Assembly (NCBI RefSeq): GCF_011046535.1
Contig: NZ_CP049257.1
Location: 4,278,001-4,342,000, forward strand
Origin: Nocardioides anomalus
GTDB taxonomy: Bacteria > Actinomycetota > Actinomycetes > Propionibacteriales > Nocardioidaceae
Direction: 5' to 3'
Length of the DNA: 64,000 nucleotides
The first letter of the stretch is position 1. Every line of letters begins with the position of its first letter. Positions 46,134 to 55,046 of this stretch are shown here, in pieces. Both the position numbers and the translations under genes were made by a program. Under the pieces are notes generated by a model. That model did no database searches, was not told the origin of the DNA, and worked only from the letters and a program-made list of their open reading frames with translations.

Positions 46134-47486
46134 TCAGCCGGTGCGCCGCGAGACCAGCACCGCGCCCACGGCCAGCGCGGTGGTGAGCGTCAGCGCGGCG
46201 AGGAACGGCGCGAGGTCGGCCGAGGTGCCGACGGCAGTGAACAGCAGCCCCGACAGCGAGATGGCGGTGGCGCCGCCGACCGCGTCGGAGATCGAGACCG
46301 CCGCGGAGTTGCCGCCCTGCTCGCGCTCGGACGAGGCGGCCAGGACGGCGGAGGTGATGCGCGGGAACATCAGGCCCATGCCGGCCCCGGCCAGCACCCA
46401 GGCCGCACCGATGAGCACGGGGCTCAGCCGCAGGGCCGCCGCGGCGAGCTCGGCGCCCACGCCCACGGCGAGGAGGGTCGAGCCGGTCCGCAGGGCGGCG
46501 GCGTGGGTGAGCCGGGAGCCCAGCCGGGCCTGGACCTCGGACGCGGCCGACCAGCCGAGCGCGCCGACGGTGAGCGTGGCGCCGGAGAGCCACGGGCGGA
46601 CGTCGTACTGCTCCTGGAGCAGGTAGGGCAGGTAGATCTCGGTGGCGAAGAACGTCGCCGCGATCACGCCGCGCAGCGCGACGACGGCGGGCAGGCCCCG
46701 GCGCAGCAGCAGGGTGCCGGCCGGCAGCAGGGGTCGTACGGCGAGCAGCACGACGACCACCGCCCCGGCGGCGACGACCGAGCCGAGGGCCGCCGAGGCC
46801 CGGCCCGCCAGGTCGAGGACCACCACCGCGCCCGCGACGACGACGGCGAGGACCAGCCGGCCGCCGGTGGCGACCGGCGTCGGCGAGGGGTCGTCGACCA
46901 TCGTGCGCAGCGCCGGCACCAGGGTGACCGCGGAGAGCAGCGCGAGGCCGACCACCCCGAGGAAGACCCAGCGCCAGCCGACGGTGTCGTTGACCACCCC
47001 GGCCAGCGTCGGGCCGACCATCGAGGGGATCACCCAGGCCGCCGCGAAGGCACCGAAGATCCGCGGGTGGTCGACCGGCGCGAAGATCCGCGCGACGGCG
47101 ACGTACACCGCGACGATGGCCGCGCCCGAGCCGAGCCCCTGCAGGAACCGCGCGGCCACGAAGAGCTCGATGTTCGGCGCCAGCCCGGCCAGCAGCAGCC
47201 CGAGCACGAAGACCAGCGTGGAGACCACCAGGGGCCGCCGCGGCCCGGTGCGGTCGGCCCACAGCCCGCCCGCGACCATGCCCACCACGCTCGCGGCCAG
47301 GGTCGCCGAGAACGCTGCTGAGAACCACGCCCGACCGTCCAGGTCCGCGCTGACCGACGGCATGATCGTGGTGACCGCGAGGGCCTCGAAGGCGGCCAGG
47401 AAGATCAGCCCGACCATGCCGATGGTCGCCGAGCGGTACGGCGCCGCGAGCAGCGGCGTGGTCGCCGGCTCCTCGGTCGCGGTCAC
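46134..47486 (-). CDS. MFS transporter
   Basis: This 450-residue membrane protein of the major facilitator superfamily has about 14 hydrophobic segments; FEALAVTTIMPSVSADLDG in TM1, the motif A-like LWADRTGPRRPLVV, and a motif C-like IPSMVGPTLAGVVND place it near DHA2-type drug or metabolite exporters. Second-half SEREQGGNSAAVSISDAVGGA is typical of this group. It is the first gene of a likely pair with the NTF2 protein; its start is 34 nt from the end of the FMO gene on the same strand. Confidence 0.9.
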   Translation of the reverse strand: MTATEEPATTPLLAAPYRSATIGMVGLIFLAAFEALAVTTIMPSVSADLDGRAWFSAAFSATLAASVVGMVAGGLWADRTGPRRPLVVSTLVFVLGLLLAGLAPNIELFVAARFLQGLGSGAAIVAVYVAVARIFAPVDHPRIFGAFAAAWVIPSMVGPTLAGVVNDTVGWRWVFLGVVGLALLSAVTLVPALRTMVDDPSPTPVATGGRLVLAVVVAGAVVVLDLAGRASAALGSVVAAGAVVVVLLAVRPLLPAGTLLLRRGLPAVVALRGVIAATFFATEIYLPYLLQEQYDVRPWLSGATLTVGALGWSAASEVQARLGSRLTHAAALRTGSTLLAVGVGAELAAAALRLSPVLIGAAWVLAGAGMGLMFPRITSAVLAASSEREQGGNSAAVSISDAVGGATAISLSGLLFTAVGTSADLAPFLAALTLTTALAVGAVLVSRRTG

Positions 47487-47519
47487 CTCGCCACGGTAGG
47501 ACGTGGACCGCGGTGGAGC

Positions 47520-49349
47520 TCAAGCCAGGTGGTGCACCTCCTGCTTGCCGTACACCGGCGTCGCGATCCCCTCGTGCCGCGCCTTGAGCTGGAGCGCGAG
47601 GTAGAGCGAGTAGTGCCGCGACTGGTGCAGGTTGCCGCCGTGGAACCACAGGCTCTCGACCTGGGTCGGCTTCCACATGTTGCGCTGCTCGCCCTCCCAC
47701 GGTCCGGGGTCCTTGGTGGTGTCCGAGCCGAGCCCCCACACCTTGCCGACCCGGTCGGCGACCTCCTGCGAGATCAGGTCGGCGGCCCAGCCGTTCATCG
47801 AGCCGTAGCCGGTCGCGTAGACGACCAGGTCCGCGGGCAGCTCGGTGCCGTCGTCGAGCACCACCGAGTCCTCGGTCAGGTGGGTGACCTGGCCGTGCAC
47901 CAGCTTCACGTCGCCGTTGGCCACCAGGTCGGCGGCACCCACGTCGATGTAGTAGCCGGAGCCGCGGCGCAGGTACTTCATGAACAACCCCGAGCCGTCG
48001 TCGCCCCAGTCGTGCCAGAAGCCGGACGCCTCGAGCCGCTCGTAGAAGTCCTTGTCCTTCTCCGCCATCGCCTCGTACGCCGGGATCTGGAACTCGTGCA
48101 GGATCCGGTACGGCAGCGAGGCGAAGATCAGGTCGGCCTTCTCGGTCGTCACTCCGGCCTCGAGCGCACGCTCGGAGTAGAGGTCGCCGAGGCCGTACTC
48201 CATGAGCGAGTCCGACTTCACGATGTGCGTCGAGGACCGCTGCACCATCGTCACGTCGGCGCCGTGCTCCCACAGCGCCCCGCAGATGTCGAAGGCCGAG
48301 TTGTTCGAGCCGATGACGACGCACCTCTTGCCGGCGTACGCGTCGGGGCCGGGGTGCTGCGAGGAGTGGTGCTGGTCGCCTCGGAAGGCGTCCTGGCCGG
48401 GCAGCGTCGGGATGTTCGGCTTGCCGGACATGCCGGTGGCGAGCACCAGCTGCTGCGGACGGAGGGTGAGCGGCTGGCCCTCGCGCTCCACCTCGACGGT
48501 CCACTCCCCGGTCTCCTCCGAGTACGTCGCGGAGGTGGCGACGGTGGAGGACCAGTACGGCACCTCCATCGTGGTGACGTAGGACTCGAGCCAGTCGCCG
48601 ATCTTGTCCTTGGGCGCGAAGACCGGCCAGTTGTCGGGGAACTTGAGGTAGGGCAGGTGGTCGTACCAGACCGGGTCGTGCAGGCACAGCGACTTGTAGC
48701 GGTTGCGCCACTGGTCGCCGGGGCGCGGGTGCTTGTCGATGACCAGGGCCGGTACGTCGAGCTGGCGCAGCCGGGAGCCGAGCGCGATGCCGCCCTGACC
48801 GCCGCCGACCACCAGCACGTACGGCTGGGTGGTCGAGCCCAGCGACTCCGCCTCCTCCTGGCGCCGCTCCTTCCAGGTCTGCCGGTCACGGTCCGCGCCG
48901 TGCTGGGCGCCCATCGGCCGCCTCGTGCCGCGCGGCTCCTCGTGGCCCTTGAGCTCCTGGAGCGAGGTGAGGAAGGTCCAGGCCCTGTCCCGGCCGTCCT
49001 CGCTGACCAGCCGGGCCAGCCCGACGCCGCGGCCGACCGCGGTGTCGAAGCGGAACCACGCGGTGACGACACCGTCCTCCTCGGTGGCCGACTCGGTGAG
49101 GGCGAAGCCGCTCGGGTCGGTGGCCTCGAGGGTCTGGGTGAGCAGGTCGGCGACGCCGCCGGGGTCCTCGACGGTCTTGAGGTTCCAGGTGAAGGAGACC
49201 AGGTCGCGCCAGAAGCTGGTCGCGGCGAACAGGCTGGACGCCCGGTCCACGTCGCGCGCACGGAGGGCGTCCTCGAAGGCCGCGAACCAGGCCGTGGCCC
49301 GGTCGTCGGCGGTGGTCGCGGCGCTGGGCCGCTCCTCGGTCTGGGTCAT
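47520..49349 (-). CDS. Flavin-containing monooxygenase with N-terminal NTF2-like domain
   Basis: This protein has 609 residues. Residues about 15-140 form a SnoaL/NTF2-like domain (WFAAFEDALRARDVDRASSLFA and SFWRDLVSFTWNLKT). The FAD motif VLVVGGGQGGIALGSRL lies near residue 180, the NADPH motif VVIGSNNSAFDICGALW near 350, and the FMO-type sequence LVVYATGYGSMN near 515. It should oxygenate a soft nucleophile or carbonyl compound using NAD(P)H and O2. ATG 49349 is used. It is divergent from a GAF-domain regulator, which likely controls it. Confidence 0.9.
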   Translation of the reverse strand: MTQTEERPSAATTADDRATAWFAAFEDALRARDVDRASSLFAATSFWRDLVSFTWNLKTVEDPGGVADLLTQTLEATDPSGFALTESATEEDGVVTAWFRFDTAVGRGVGLARLVSEDGRDRAWTFLTSLQELKGHEEPRGTRRPMGAQHGADRDRQTWKERRQEEAESLGSTTQPYVLVVGGGQGGIALGSRLRQLDVPALVIDKHPRPGDQWRNRYKSLCLHDPVWYDHLPYLKFPDNWPVFAPKDKIGDWLESYVTTMEVPYWSSTVATSATYSEETGEWTVEVEREGQPLTLRPQQLVLATGMSGKPNIPTLPGQDAFRGDQHHSSQHPGPDAYAGKRCVVIGSNNSAFDICGALWEHGADVTMVQRSSTHIVKSDSLMEYGLGDLYSERALEAGVTTEKADLIFASLPYRILHEFQIPAYEAMAEKDKDFYERLEASGFWHDWGDDGSGLFMKYLRRGSGYYIDVGAADLVANGDVKLVHGQVTHLTEDSVVLDDGTELPADLVVYATGYGSMNGWAADLISQEVADRVGKVWGLGSDTTKDPGPWEGEQRNMWKPTQVESLWFHGGNLHQSRHYSLYLALQLKARHEGIATPVYGKQEVHHLA

Positions 49350-49387
49350 GGCGTCAGCAGACGCCTCCGGGGTCGGGCGAGGACAGG

Positions 49388-49402
49388 GTTGCATTGAGTT
49401 GC
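49388..49402. promoter_or_regulatory. GTTGC direct repeat between FMO and GAF regulator
   Basis: Two gttgc copies start 10 bp apart (49388 and 49398), one helical turn, in the 78-nt divergent region. A regulator bound to one face of the DNA would see such spacing. It is assigned only from repetition and position; no consensus for this regulator family was used. Confidence 0.4.
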
Positions 49403-49427
49403 GACGTGGCCGGCGTCACACTGGGTC

Positions 49428-50591
49428 ATGCCCTCCTTCGGCGCGGTCGCGCCGGGCACCGACCTGTCGCAGCACGCGCGCGAGCTGGTGCGCATCCACG
49501 ACGCGGTGCTCTCCGGCGCGCGGCCACCGGAGCGGCCGCGGGCCCTGGTCGCCCGCTCCTGGGCCCGGGTCATGGGGCTGGGCCTGGCCGCCGACCGGGT
49601 CAACCAGCGCCGGCCGCTGCCCACCGCCGAGCTCGAGCGCCGCCGTCGTACGTCGCGGCTCTCGCTGGTCGTCGACGAGCTGCGCCGGGTCCTGACCAGC
49701 GTCGCGGACGCCTCGATGTTCCTGGTCGTGGTGACCGACGCCGACGGCGTGGTGCTGTGGCGCGAGGGCTCGGCGCGGGTGCAGCGGACCGCGGACCGGC
49801 TCGGCTTCCTCGAGGGCATGGACTGGACCGAGCAGGTCGTCGGCACCAACGCGATCGGCACCGCGCTGGCCGAGGCGGCGCCGGTGCAGCTGTTCTCGGC
49901 CGAGCACTTCGAGGCGCAGCAGCACCCGTGGTACTGCACGGCCGCGCCGGTCCACGACCCGCGCGACGGCACGCTGCTCGGCGTGGTCGACGTGAGCGGT
50001 CCCGCGCTGACCCTGCACCCGGCCATCGGCGCGCTCGTGGAGAGCGCCGTCCGGCTGGCCGAGGGCGCGCTGTGGCGCCAGCACCAGGAGGGGCTCGAGG
50101 CGCTGCGCCGCTCGACCGAGTCCGTGGTCAGCACGACGTCCGGGCCGCTGCTCGTCGTCGACGACCACGGGTGGGTGGCCCACCGCACCGGGGTCGCCGT
50201 CCGCGACCGGATCGACGTGCCCCAGGCCGACCGGCCCGTCGCGGTCCCCGGCCTCGGGCTCTGCCTGCCCGAGCGGCTCGGCGCCGGGTGGCTGGTGCGT
50301 CCGCACGACCGGGCCACCACCATCCACGCCACGCTGACCGGCACCGTGCTCGAGGTGCACGCCGACGGCGGCGCGTGGCGGGCGGTGCTGACCCCCCGGC
50401 ACGCCCAGATCCTGCGACTGCTGGCCACGGGGCCGATGACCGCGGCCGTGCTCAGCACCCGGCTGTTCGGCGACGACGCCCACGTGGTCACCGCGCGGGC
50501 CGAGGTCTCGCGGCTGCGACGCGTGGTCGGGGCCCTGGTGGCGACCGGTCCCTACCGGCTCGCGGACGGGGTGCTGCTCACTCCTCGCTGA
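49428..50591 (+). CDS. GAF domain-containing transcriptional regulator (AcoR-like N-terminus, no AAA+ domain)
   Basis: This protein has 387 residues. A helical lead (LVARSWARVMGLGLAADRVNQ) precedes a GAF domain (FLVVVTDADGVVLWREG and TEQVVGTNAIGTALAEAAPVQLFSAEHF, typical of AcoR-type sensors). A middle region and a C-terminal winged helix (TPRHAQILRLLATGPMTAAVLSTRLFG, EVSRLRRVVG) follow. AcoR-like proteins usually carry a sigma-54 AAA+ module here, which is missing; this is the actinobacterial type that pairs with monooxygenases. Its 3' end overlaps the convergent VWA gene by 14 nt. Confidence 0.88.
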   Translation: MPSFGAVAPGTDLSQHARELVRIHDAVLSGARPPERPRALVARSWARVMGLGLAADRVNQRRPLPTAELERRRRTSRLSLVVDELRRVLTSVADASMFLVVVTDADGVVLWREGSARVQRTADRLGFLEGMDWTEQVVGTNAIGTALAEAAPVQLFSAEHFEAQQHPWYCTAAPVHDPRDGTLLGVVDVSGPALTLHPAIGALVESAVRLAEGALWRQHQEGLEALRRSTESVVSTTSGPLLVVDDHGWVAHRTGVAVRDRIDVPQADRPVAVPGLGLCLPERLGAGWLVRPHDRATTIHATLTGTVLEVHADGGAWRAVLTPRHAQILRLLATGPMTAAVLSTRLFGDDAHVVTARAEVSRLRRVVGALVATGPYRLADGVLLTPR

Positions 50592-51744
50592 GCGGCGCCG
50601 CCGTGACCACGTCGTTCGCGGCCGCCCACTGGCCGAGGTCGCGGCGCTCGATGGCCGCCGCCATCAGGTCGGGGAAGAGGTCGGGGGTGCAGGCGAACGC
50701 CGGCACGCCGATGCCGGCCAGTGCGGCGGCGTGCTCCACGTCGTACGACGGCGCACCGGAGTCGCTCAGCGCCAGCAGCGCCACCATGGTCGCGCCGGAG
50801 CCCACGACCTCGGCCGCTCGCCGCAGCATCTCCTCGGCGATCCCGCCCTCGTAGAGGTCGCTGATGAGCACGAAGACGGTGTCGACCGGGTCGCGGACCA
50901 GCCCCTGGCAATAGGCGATGGCGCGGTTGATGTCGGTGCCGCCGCCGAGCTGGACGCCGAAGAGCACGTCGACCGGGTCGTCGACCTCGTCGGTGAGGTC
51001 GACGACCTCGGTGTCGAAGAGGACCAGGCTGGTCTCGACCGAGCGCAGGGAGGCCAGGACCGCCCCGAAGACGCTGGAGTAGACGACCGACTCCGCCATC
51101 GACCCGGACTGGTCGACGCAGAGGATGACGTGTCGCTCGACCCGCGTCGTGCGCCGGGCGTGGCCGACGAGCCGCTCGGGCACGACCGTGCGGTGCTCGG
51201 GCAGGTAGTGCTTGAGGTTGGCCGCGATGGTCCGGCCCCAGTCGATGTCGGCCGCGCGCGGTCGGCGGGTGCGTGCGGCGCGGTTGAGCGCACCGGTCAC
51301 GGCCTGGACCGTCTCGGCCCGCAGCCGCTCCTCGAGCTGGTCGGTGACCGTGCGGACGACGGCACGAGCGGTGGCGCGGCTGGCCTCGGGGATGGCGTGG
51401 TTGAGCCCGACCAGCGTGGTGACCATGCCGATGTCGGGCTGGACCGCCTCCATCAGCTCGGGCTCGAGCAGCAGCTGGTGCAGCCCGAGCCGGTCCATGG
51501 CGTCGGCCTGCATGACCTGGACCACCGAGGACGGGAAGTAGGTGCGGATGTCGCCCAGCCACCGCGCCACCCGCGGCGCGCTCGTGCCCATGCCGCCGCG
51601 CCGGTCGCCGTCGTAGAGCTCCGACAGCGCGCGGTCGCGCTCGAGGTCCTCGGCCTCGAGCCCGCCGCCGACGCCGGTGCCGTCGGCGTCCTCACCGCCC
51701 AGCACCAGCCGCCAGCGGGTGAGCCGGTCCCGGTCCTCAGCCAC
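50578..51744 (-). CDS. VWA domain-containing protein (CoxE/YehP-like)
   Basis: This 388-residue cytosolic protein has a helical N-terminal half and a C-terminal von Willebrand A domain with a complete MIDAS: ILCVDQSGSMAESV (DxSxS), GGTDINRAIAY (Thr) and ISDLYEGG (Asp). Proteins of this kind are the adaptor partners of MoxR-family AAA+ ATPases, as CbbO or NorD and ViaA are. It is the last gene of a five-gene operon; GTG 51744 overlaps the DUF5682 stop by 8 nt. Confidence 0.9.
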   Translation of the reverse strand: MAEDRDRLTRWRLVLGGEDADGTGVGGGLEAEDLERDRALSELYDGDRRGGMGTSAPRVARWLGDIRTYFPSSVVQVMQADAMDRLGLHQLLLEPELMEAVQPDIGMVTTLVGLNHAIPEASRATARAVVRTVTDQLEERLRAETVQAVTGALNRAARTRRPRAADIDWGRTIAANLKHYLPEHRTVVPERLVGHARRTTRVERHVILCVDQSGSMAESVVYSSVFGAVLASLRSVETSLVLFDTEVVDLTDEVDDPVDVLFGVQLGGGTDINRAIAYCQGLVRDPVDTVFVLISDLYEGGIAEEMLRRAAEVVGSGATMVALLALSDSGAPSYDVEHAAALAGIGVPAFACTPDLFPDLMAAAIERRDLGQWAAANDVVTAAPLSEE

Positions 51745-53932
51745 GGGTCAGTCCGATCAGCTCGGCCACCCGGCGTACGGCGGGCAGCGCGCGCTCGACG
51801 TCCCACTCGGCCGCTGCGGTGAGCGGCGCGGGGCCGCCCTCGCCGAGCTGGCGCAGGCGGGTGCCGAGCCGGCGCCGCTCGGCCACCGCGAAGCGCGCGA
51901 AGGTCCGGCGCAGCAGCGGGAGCAGGTCCTCGAAGGAGTCCTCGGCCACCGTGGTCACCCACTCGTCCACGATCCGCAGCAGCTCCGGATCGTGCAGCAG
52001 CAGCACCGCGTCGCCCTCGAGGAAGCCGTCCAGCCACGCGGCGCCGGCGATCGGCGTGGTGCCGACCGAGAGCCGCCGGCTCAGCCGCGCCGCCGCGTCC
52101 TCGGACGTGAGCACGCCGAGGTCGAGCAGGATCCGGTTCACCCGGCCGGAGACCAGGCCGTGCACGCCGTCGTCGGCGGCCACCGCGACCAGCGCCTCGC
52201 GCCAGACCGGTGGCTCGTCCTGGACCAGGCTGATGCCGCGCTGGGCCGCGTCGACGGCCGCCCGCATCCGGGTGGCCGCGTCGTCGTCCAGCGAGGCGCA
52301 GCCCGGCCGCAGGTCGACCGACGCGCGGGCCACGACCGTGTCGAGGACCTCGGCGACCCGGCCGGTGTCGGCGTCGCGCACGTCGCCGTACCTCCGCGTC
52401 CGCGCCAGTGGCTCGATGGCCTCGAGGAGCCCGACCACGTCCTGCTGGCGGGCCGTCGCGGCGGCGAGCGCGGTGACCACCTCGTCCAGGGCCTCGGGCA
52501 GGTCGGCCAGGAAGCACTGCTCGACGAGCGCGCCGAGGGCGTCGAGGTCGGCGGCGTCGCGGGCCCTCTCCGAGACCAGCGCGGTGGTCGCCGACACGAC
52601 GGTGGTGCCGTGGAGCCCGGCCTCGACCAGCGACACCGCGAACTCCGGGCGCCACTCCAGCTGCCAGCCCTCCTTGAACGTCCCGGTGGTGCGGCCGGCG
52701 TCGGCCGGCGTGCCCCACGGCACGCCGAGCAGCCGCAGCCGGTGCAGCAGCACCGAGCGGTCGCGCTGGCTCTCCTTGCGCAGGTCGAGCACCACGGTGG
52801 TCGGCGTCGGGGACGGCTTGAGCCGGAGCGAGCGCTGGAGCCGGTCCAGGTCGCGGGCCAGCGGGATCATCGGCGTCTCGTCGGGAACCGAGCCGAGCTG
52901 CTCGCCGACCACCAGCCGGCGGTCGATGAGGGCCAGCGGCACGTCGGAGCCCTCGCAGAGCACCGACCGGGTGGCGTCGGTCAGCTCGCTCAGCCCGACC
53001 GACGGGCGGCCGCGGACGGCGGCCAGGGCCTCGGCCAGCCGGACCGCCTCGACCACCGTGGCCGGTGCCGCGGGCAGCCCCTCGTCGCGCAACGCGCGGG
53101 CCACCCTGGTCAGCCAGGACGGCACGACGGCGGCTGGGTCCTGCTCCCAGGTGACGAAGAGGTGCTGGTACCAGCCCGGCGAGGTGACGCCGGCGCCGTA
53201 CCCGCTCGCCGTGGCCAGCCGGTCGGCCGTCCACGGTGCCCAGGTCACCGCGACCTTGGTGCGCGGCAGCCTGGTCAGCATCCGGTTGTCGTGGGTGGCC
53301 GGCGGGAACGCGTCGGGGTGCAGCACCGGGGCGTGGTAGGCGCCGCACACCACCGCGATCCGGGCGAACCCCTCCTTGAGCGAGGCCCGCAGCACCCGGC
53401 GCATCGCAGCCTCGCGGCGCTGGTTCTCGGTGTCGTCGTCGTCGCCGGCGCGGACCTCGGCCATCGCCTCGCGGATCATCGCGAACTGCTCGAGCGTCGA
53501 GCTGTCGCGGTGCTCGACCGCGTCCTCCCACCAGCGCTCGGGGTCGTCGTAGCCGGCCACCCGGGCCAGCGTGGCGATGGCGTCGGACCCTCGCCCCTCC
53601 GCGCGGTCGTGCTCGGCGAGCGAGTGCGCGGCGGGCAGGTCCGCGAACCGCACCGGTACGCCGCGCGCGAGGGCCCAGCGCAGGGCCACCCACTCCGGCG
53701 AGAAGACGGCCAGCGGGTAGAAGGCCGCGCGGCGGGGCGCGTCGACGGCGTACACCAGCCCGGCCACCGGCGGGACCAGGTCGGGGTGGCCGGCCAGCGG
53801 CAGCAGCGCGTCGAGCTCGGGCGCGCCCTCGATGACGACCAGGTCGGGCTCGAGCTCCGCGAGCGCGCCGGCCACGGACCGGGCCGAGCCCGGTCCGTGG
53901 TGGCGCACGCCGAGGACCTCGAGGTCGGTCAC
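51737..53932 (-). CDS. DUF5682 family protein (YehM-like, TraB/EreA-like N-terminal motifs)
   Basis: This 731-residue protein of unknown function is seen only with MoxR and VWA genes. The N-terminus reads VLGVRHHGPGSARSV, then ELEPDLVVIEGAPE; near residue 182 a REAAMRRVLRASLKEG helix leads to VVCGAYHAPVL. This order (GxxH..S, PDxVxxE, basic helix, GxxH) is that of TraB/EreA/ChaN-like proteins. The C-terminal 500 residues are helical with repeats of Arg/Leu-rich segments. No signal peptide is present. GTG start at 53932, 13 nt after the MoxR gene. Confidence 0.85.
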   Translation of the reverse strand: MTDLEVLGVRHHGPGSARSVAGALAELEPDLVVIEGAPELDALLPLAGHPDLVPPVAGLVYAVDAPRRAAFYPLAVFSPEWVALRWALARGVPVRFADLPAAHSLAEHDRAEGRGSDAIATLARVAGYDDPERWWEDAVEHRDSSTLEQFAMIREAMAEVRAGDDDDTENQRREAAMRRVLRASLKEGFARIAVVCGAYHAPVLHPDAFPPATHDNRMLTRLPRTKVAVTWAPWTADRLATASGYGAGVTSPGWYQHLFVTWEQDPAAVVPSWLTRVARALRDEGLPAAPATVVEAVRLAEALAAVRGRPSVGLSELTDATRSVLCEGSDVPLALIDRRLVVGEQLGSVPDETPMIPLARDLDRLQRSLRLKPSPTPTTVVLDLRKESQRDRSVLLHRLRLLGVPWGTPADAGRTTGTFKEGWQLEWRPEFAVSLVEAGLHGTTVVSATTALVSERARDAADLDALGALVEQCFLADLPEALDEVVTALAAATARQQDVVGLLEAIEPLARTRRYGDVRDADTGRVAEVLDTVVARASVDLRPGCASLDDDAATRMRAAVDAAQRGISLVQDEPPVWREALVAVAADDGVHGLVSGRVNRILLDLGVLTSEDAAARLSRRLSVGTTPIAGAAWLDGFLEGDAVLLLHDPELLRIVDEWVTTVAEDSFEDLLPLLRRTFARFAVAERRRLGTRLRQLGEGGPAPLTAAAEWDVERALPAVRRVAELIGLTRG

Positions 53933-53945
53933 TGCTCACCCACGG

Positions 53946-55046
53946 TCAGCCGATCTCCCGGCAGGCGCGGTAGAGGTCGGTCCACTCCGCGCGGTCCTTG
54001 ACCACGGTCTCGAGGTACTCCTGCCACACGATCCGGTCCTGGACCGGGTCCTTGACCACCGCGCCGGTCAGGGAGGCGGCCACGTCGGCCGCCCGCAGCA
54101 CGCCGTCGCCGAAGTGGGCCGCGAGGGCGACGCCGTTGGTCATCACCGAGATGGCCTCGGCGGTCGACAGCGTCGCGCTCGGCGACTTGAGCTGGGTGCG
54201 CTGGTCGGCGGTCCGGCCCGAGCGCAGCTCGCGGAAGATCGTCACCACCCGCTCGATCTCCGACAGCGCCTCGACGTCGGCGGGCAGCTGGAGCGAGCGC
54301 CCGATCGCGGCGACGCGGGTGCGCACGATCTCGACCTCCTGGTCGAGGGTGTCCGGCAGCGGCAGCACCAGCGTGTTGAACCGGCGGCGCAGCGCCGAGG
54401 AGAGGTCGTTGACGCCCTTGTCGCGGTTGTTGGCCGTGGCGATGACGTTGAACCCCTGGAGCGCCTGCACCTCGTCGTCGAGCTCGGGGATCGGCAGCGC
54501 CTTCTCGGACAGGATCGAGATGAGCGCGTCCTGGACGTCGGCGGGGATGCGGGTCAGCTCCTCGATCCGCACCACCGCACCGGCCTGCATCCCCCGCATC
54601 ACCGGGCTCGGGACCAGCGCGTCGCGGCTCGGCCCCTCGGCCAACAGCCGGGCGTAGTTCCAGCCGTAGCGCAGCGACTCCTCCGGCGTGCCCGCGGTGC
54701 CCTGGACCACGAGCGTGGAGTCGCCGGACACCGCGGCGGCCAGGTGCTCGCTCACCCAGGTCTTGGCCGTGCCGGGCACGCCCAGGAGCAGCAGCGCACG
54801 GTCGGTGGCCAGGCTGGCCACGGCGACCTCGATGAGCCGGCGCGCGCCGAGGTACTTCGGCGTGATGGTGGTGCCGTCGGGGAGCTCGCCGCCGAGGAGG
54901 TACGTCGAGACGGCCCACGGCGACAGCCGCCACCGCGGCGGCCGGGGCCGGTCGTCGGCCGCCGCGAGCGCGGCCAGCTCGGCGGCGTACTCGTCCTCGG
55001 CGTGGGCGCGGAGCAGATCCGTGGGCAGGTCGGGCGTGACGGTCAT
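53946..55046 (-). CDS. MoxR family AAA+ ATPase (YehL-like)
   Basis: This 366-residue AAA+ protein has Walker A LLLLGVPGTAKTWVSEHL near residue 90, the Walker B-like VVRIEELTRIPADVQDALISILSEK with Glu-Glu in place of the usual Asp-Glu, sensor 1 FNVIATANNRDKGVNDLSSALRRRF with an Arg finger, and a helical C-terminal lid. MoxR ATPases remodel protein complexes together with a VWA partner, encoded two genes downstream. ATG 55046 overlaps the DUF5691 stop (ATGA). Confidence 0.93.
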   Translation of the reverse strand: MTVTPDLPTDLLRAHAEDEYAAELAALAAADDRPRPPRWRLSPWAVSTYLLGGELPDGTTITPKYLGARRLIEVAVASLATDRALLLLGVPGTAKTWVSEHLAAAVSGDSTLVVQGTAGTPEESLRYGWNYARLLAEGPSRDALVPSPVMRGMQAGAVVRIEELTRIPADVQDALISILSEKALPIPELDDEVQALQGFNVIATANNRDKGVNDLSSALRRRFNTLVLPLPDTLDQEVEIVRTRVAAIGRSLQLPADVEALSEIERVVTIFRELRSGRTADQRTQLKSPSATLSTAEAISVMTNGVALAAHFGDGVLRAADVAASLTGAVVKDPVQDRIVWQEYLETVVKDRAEWTDLYRACREIG

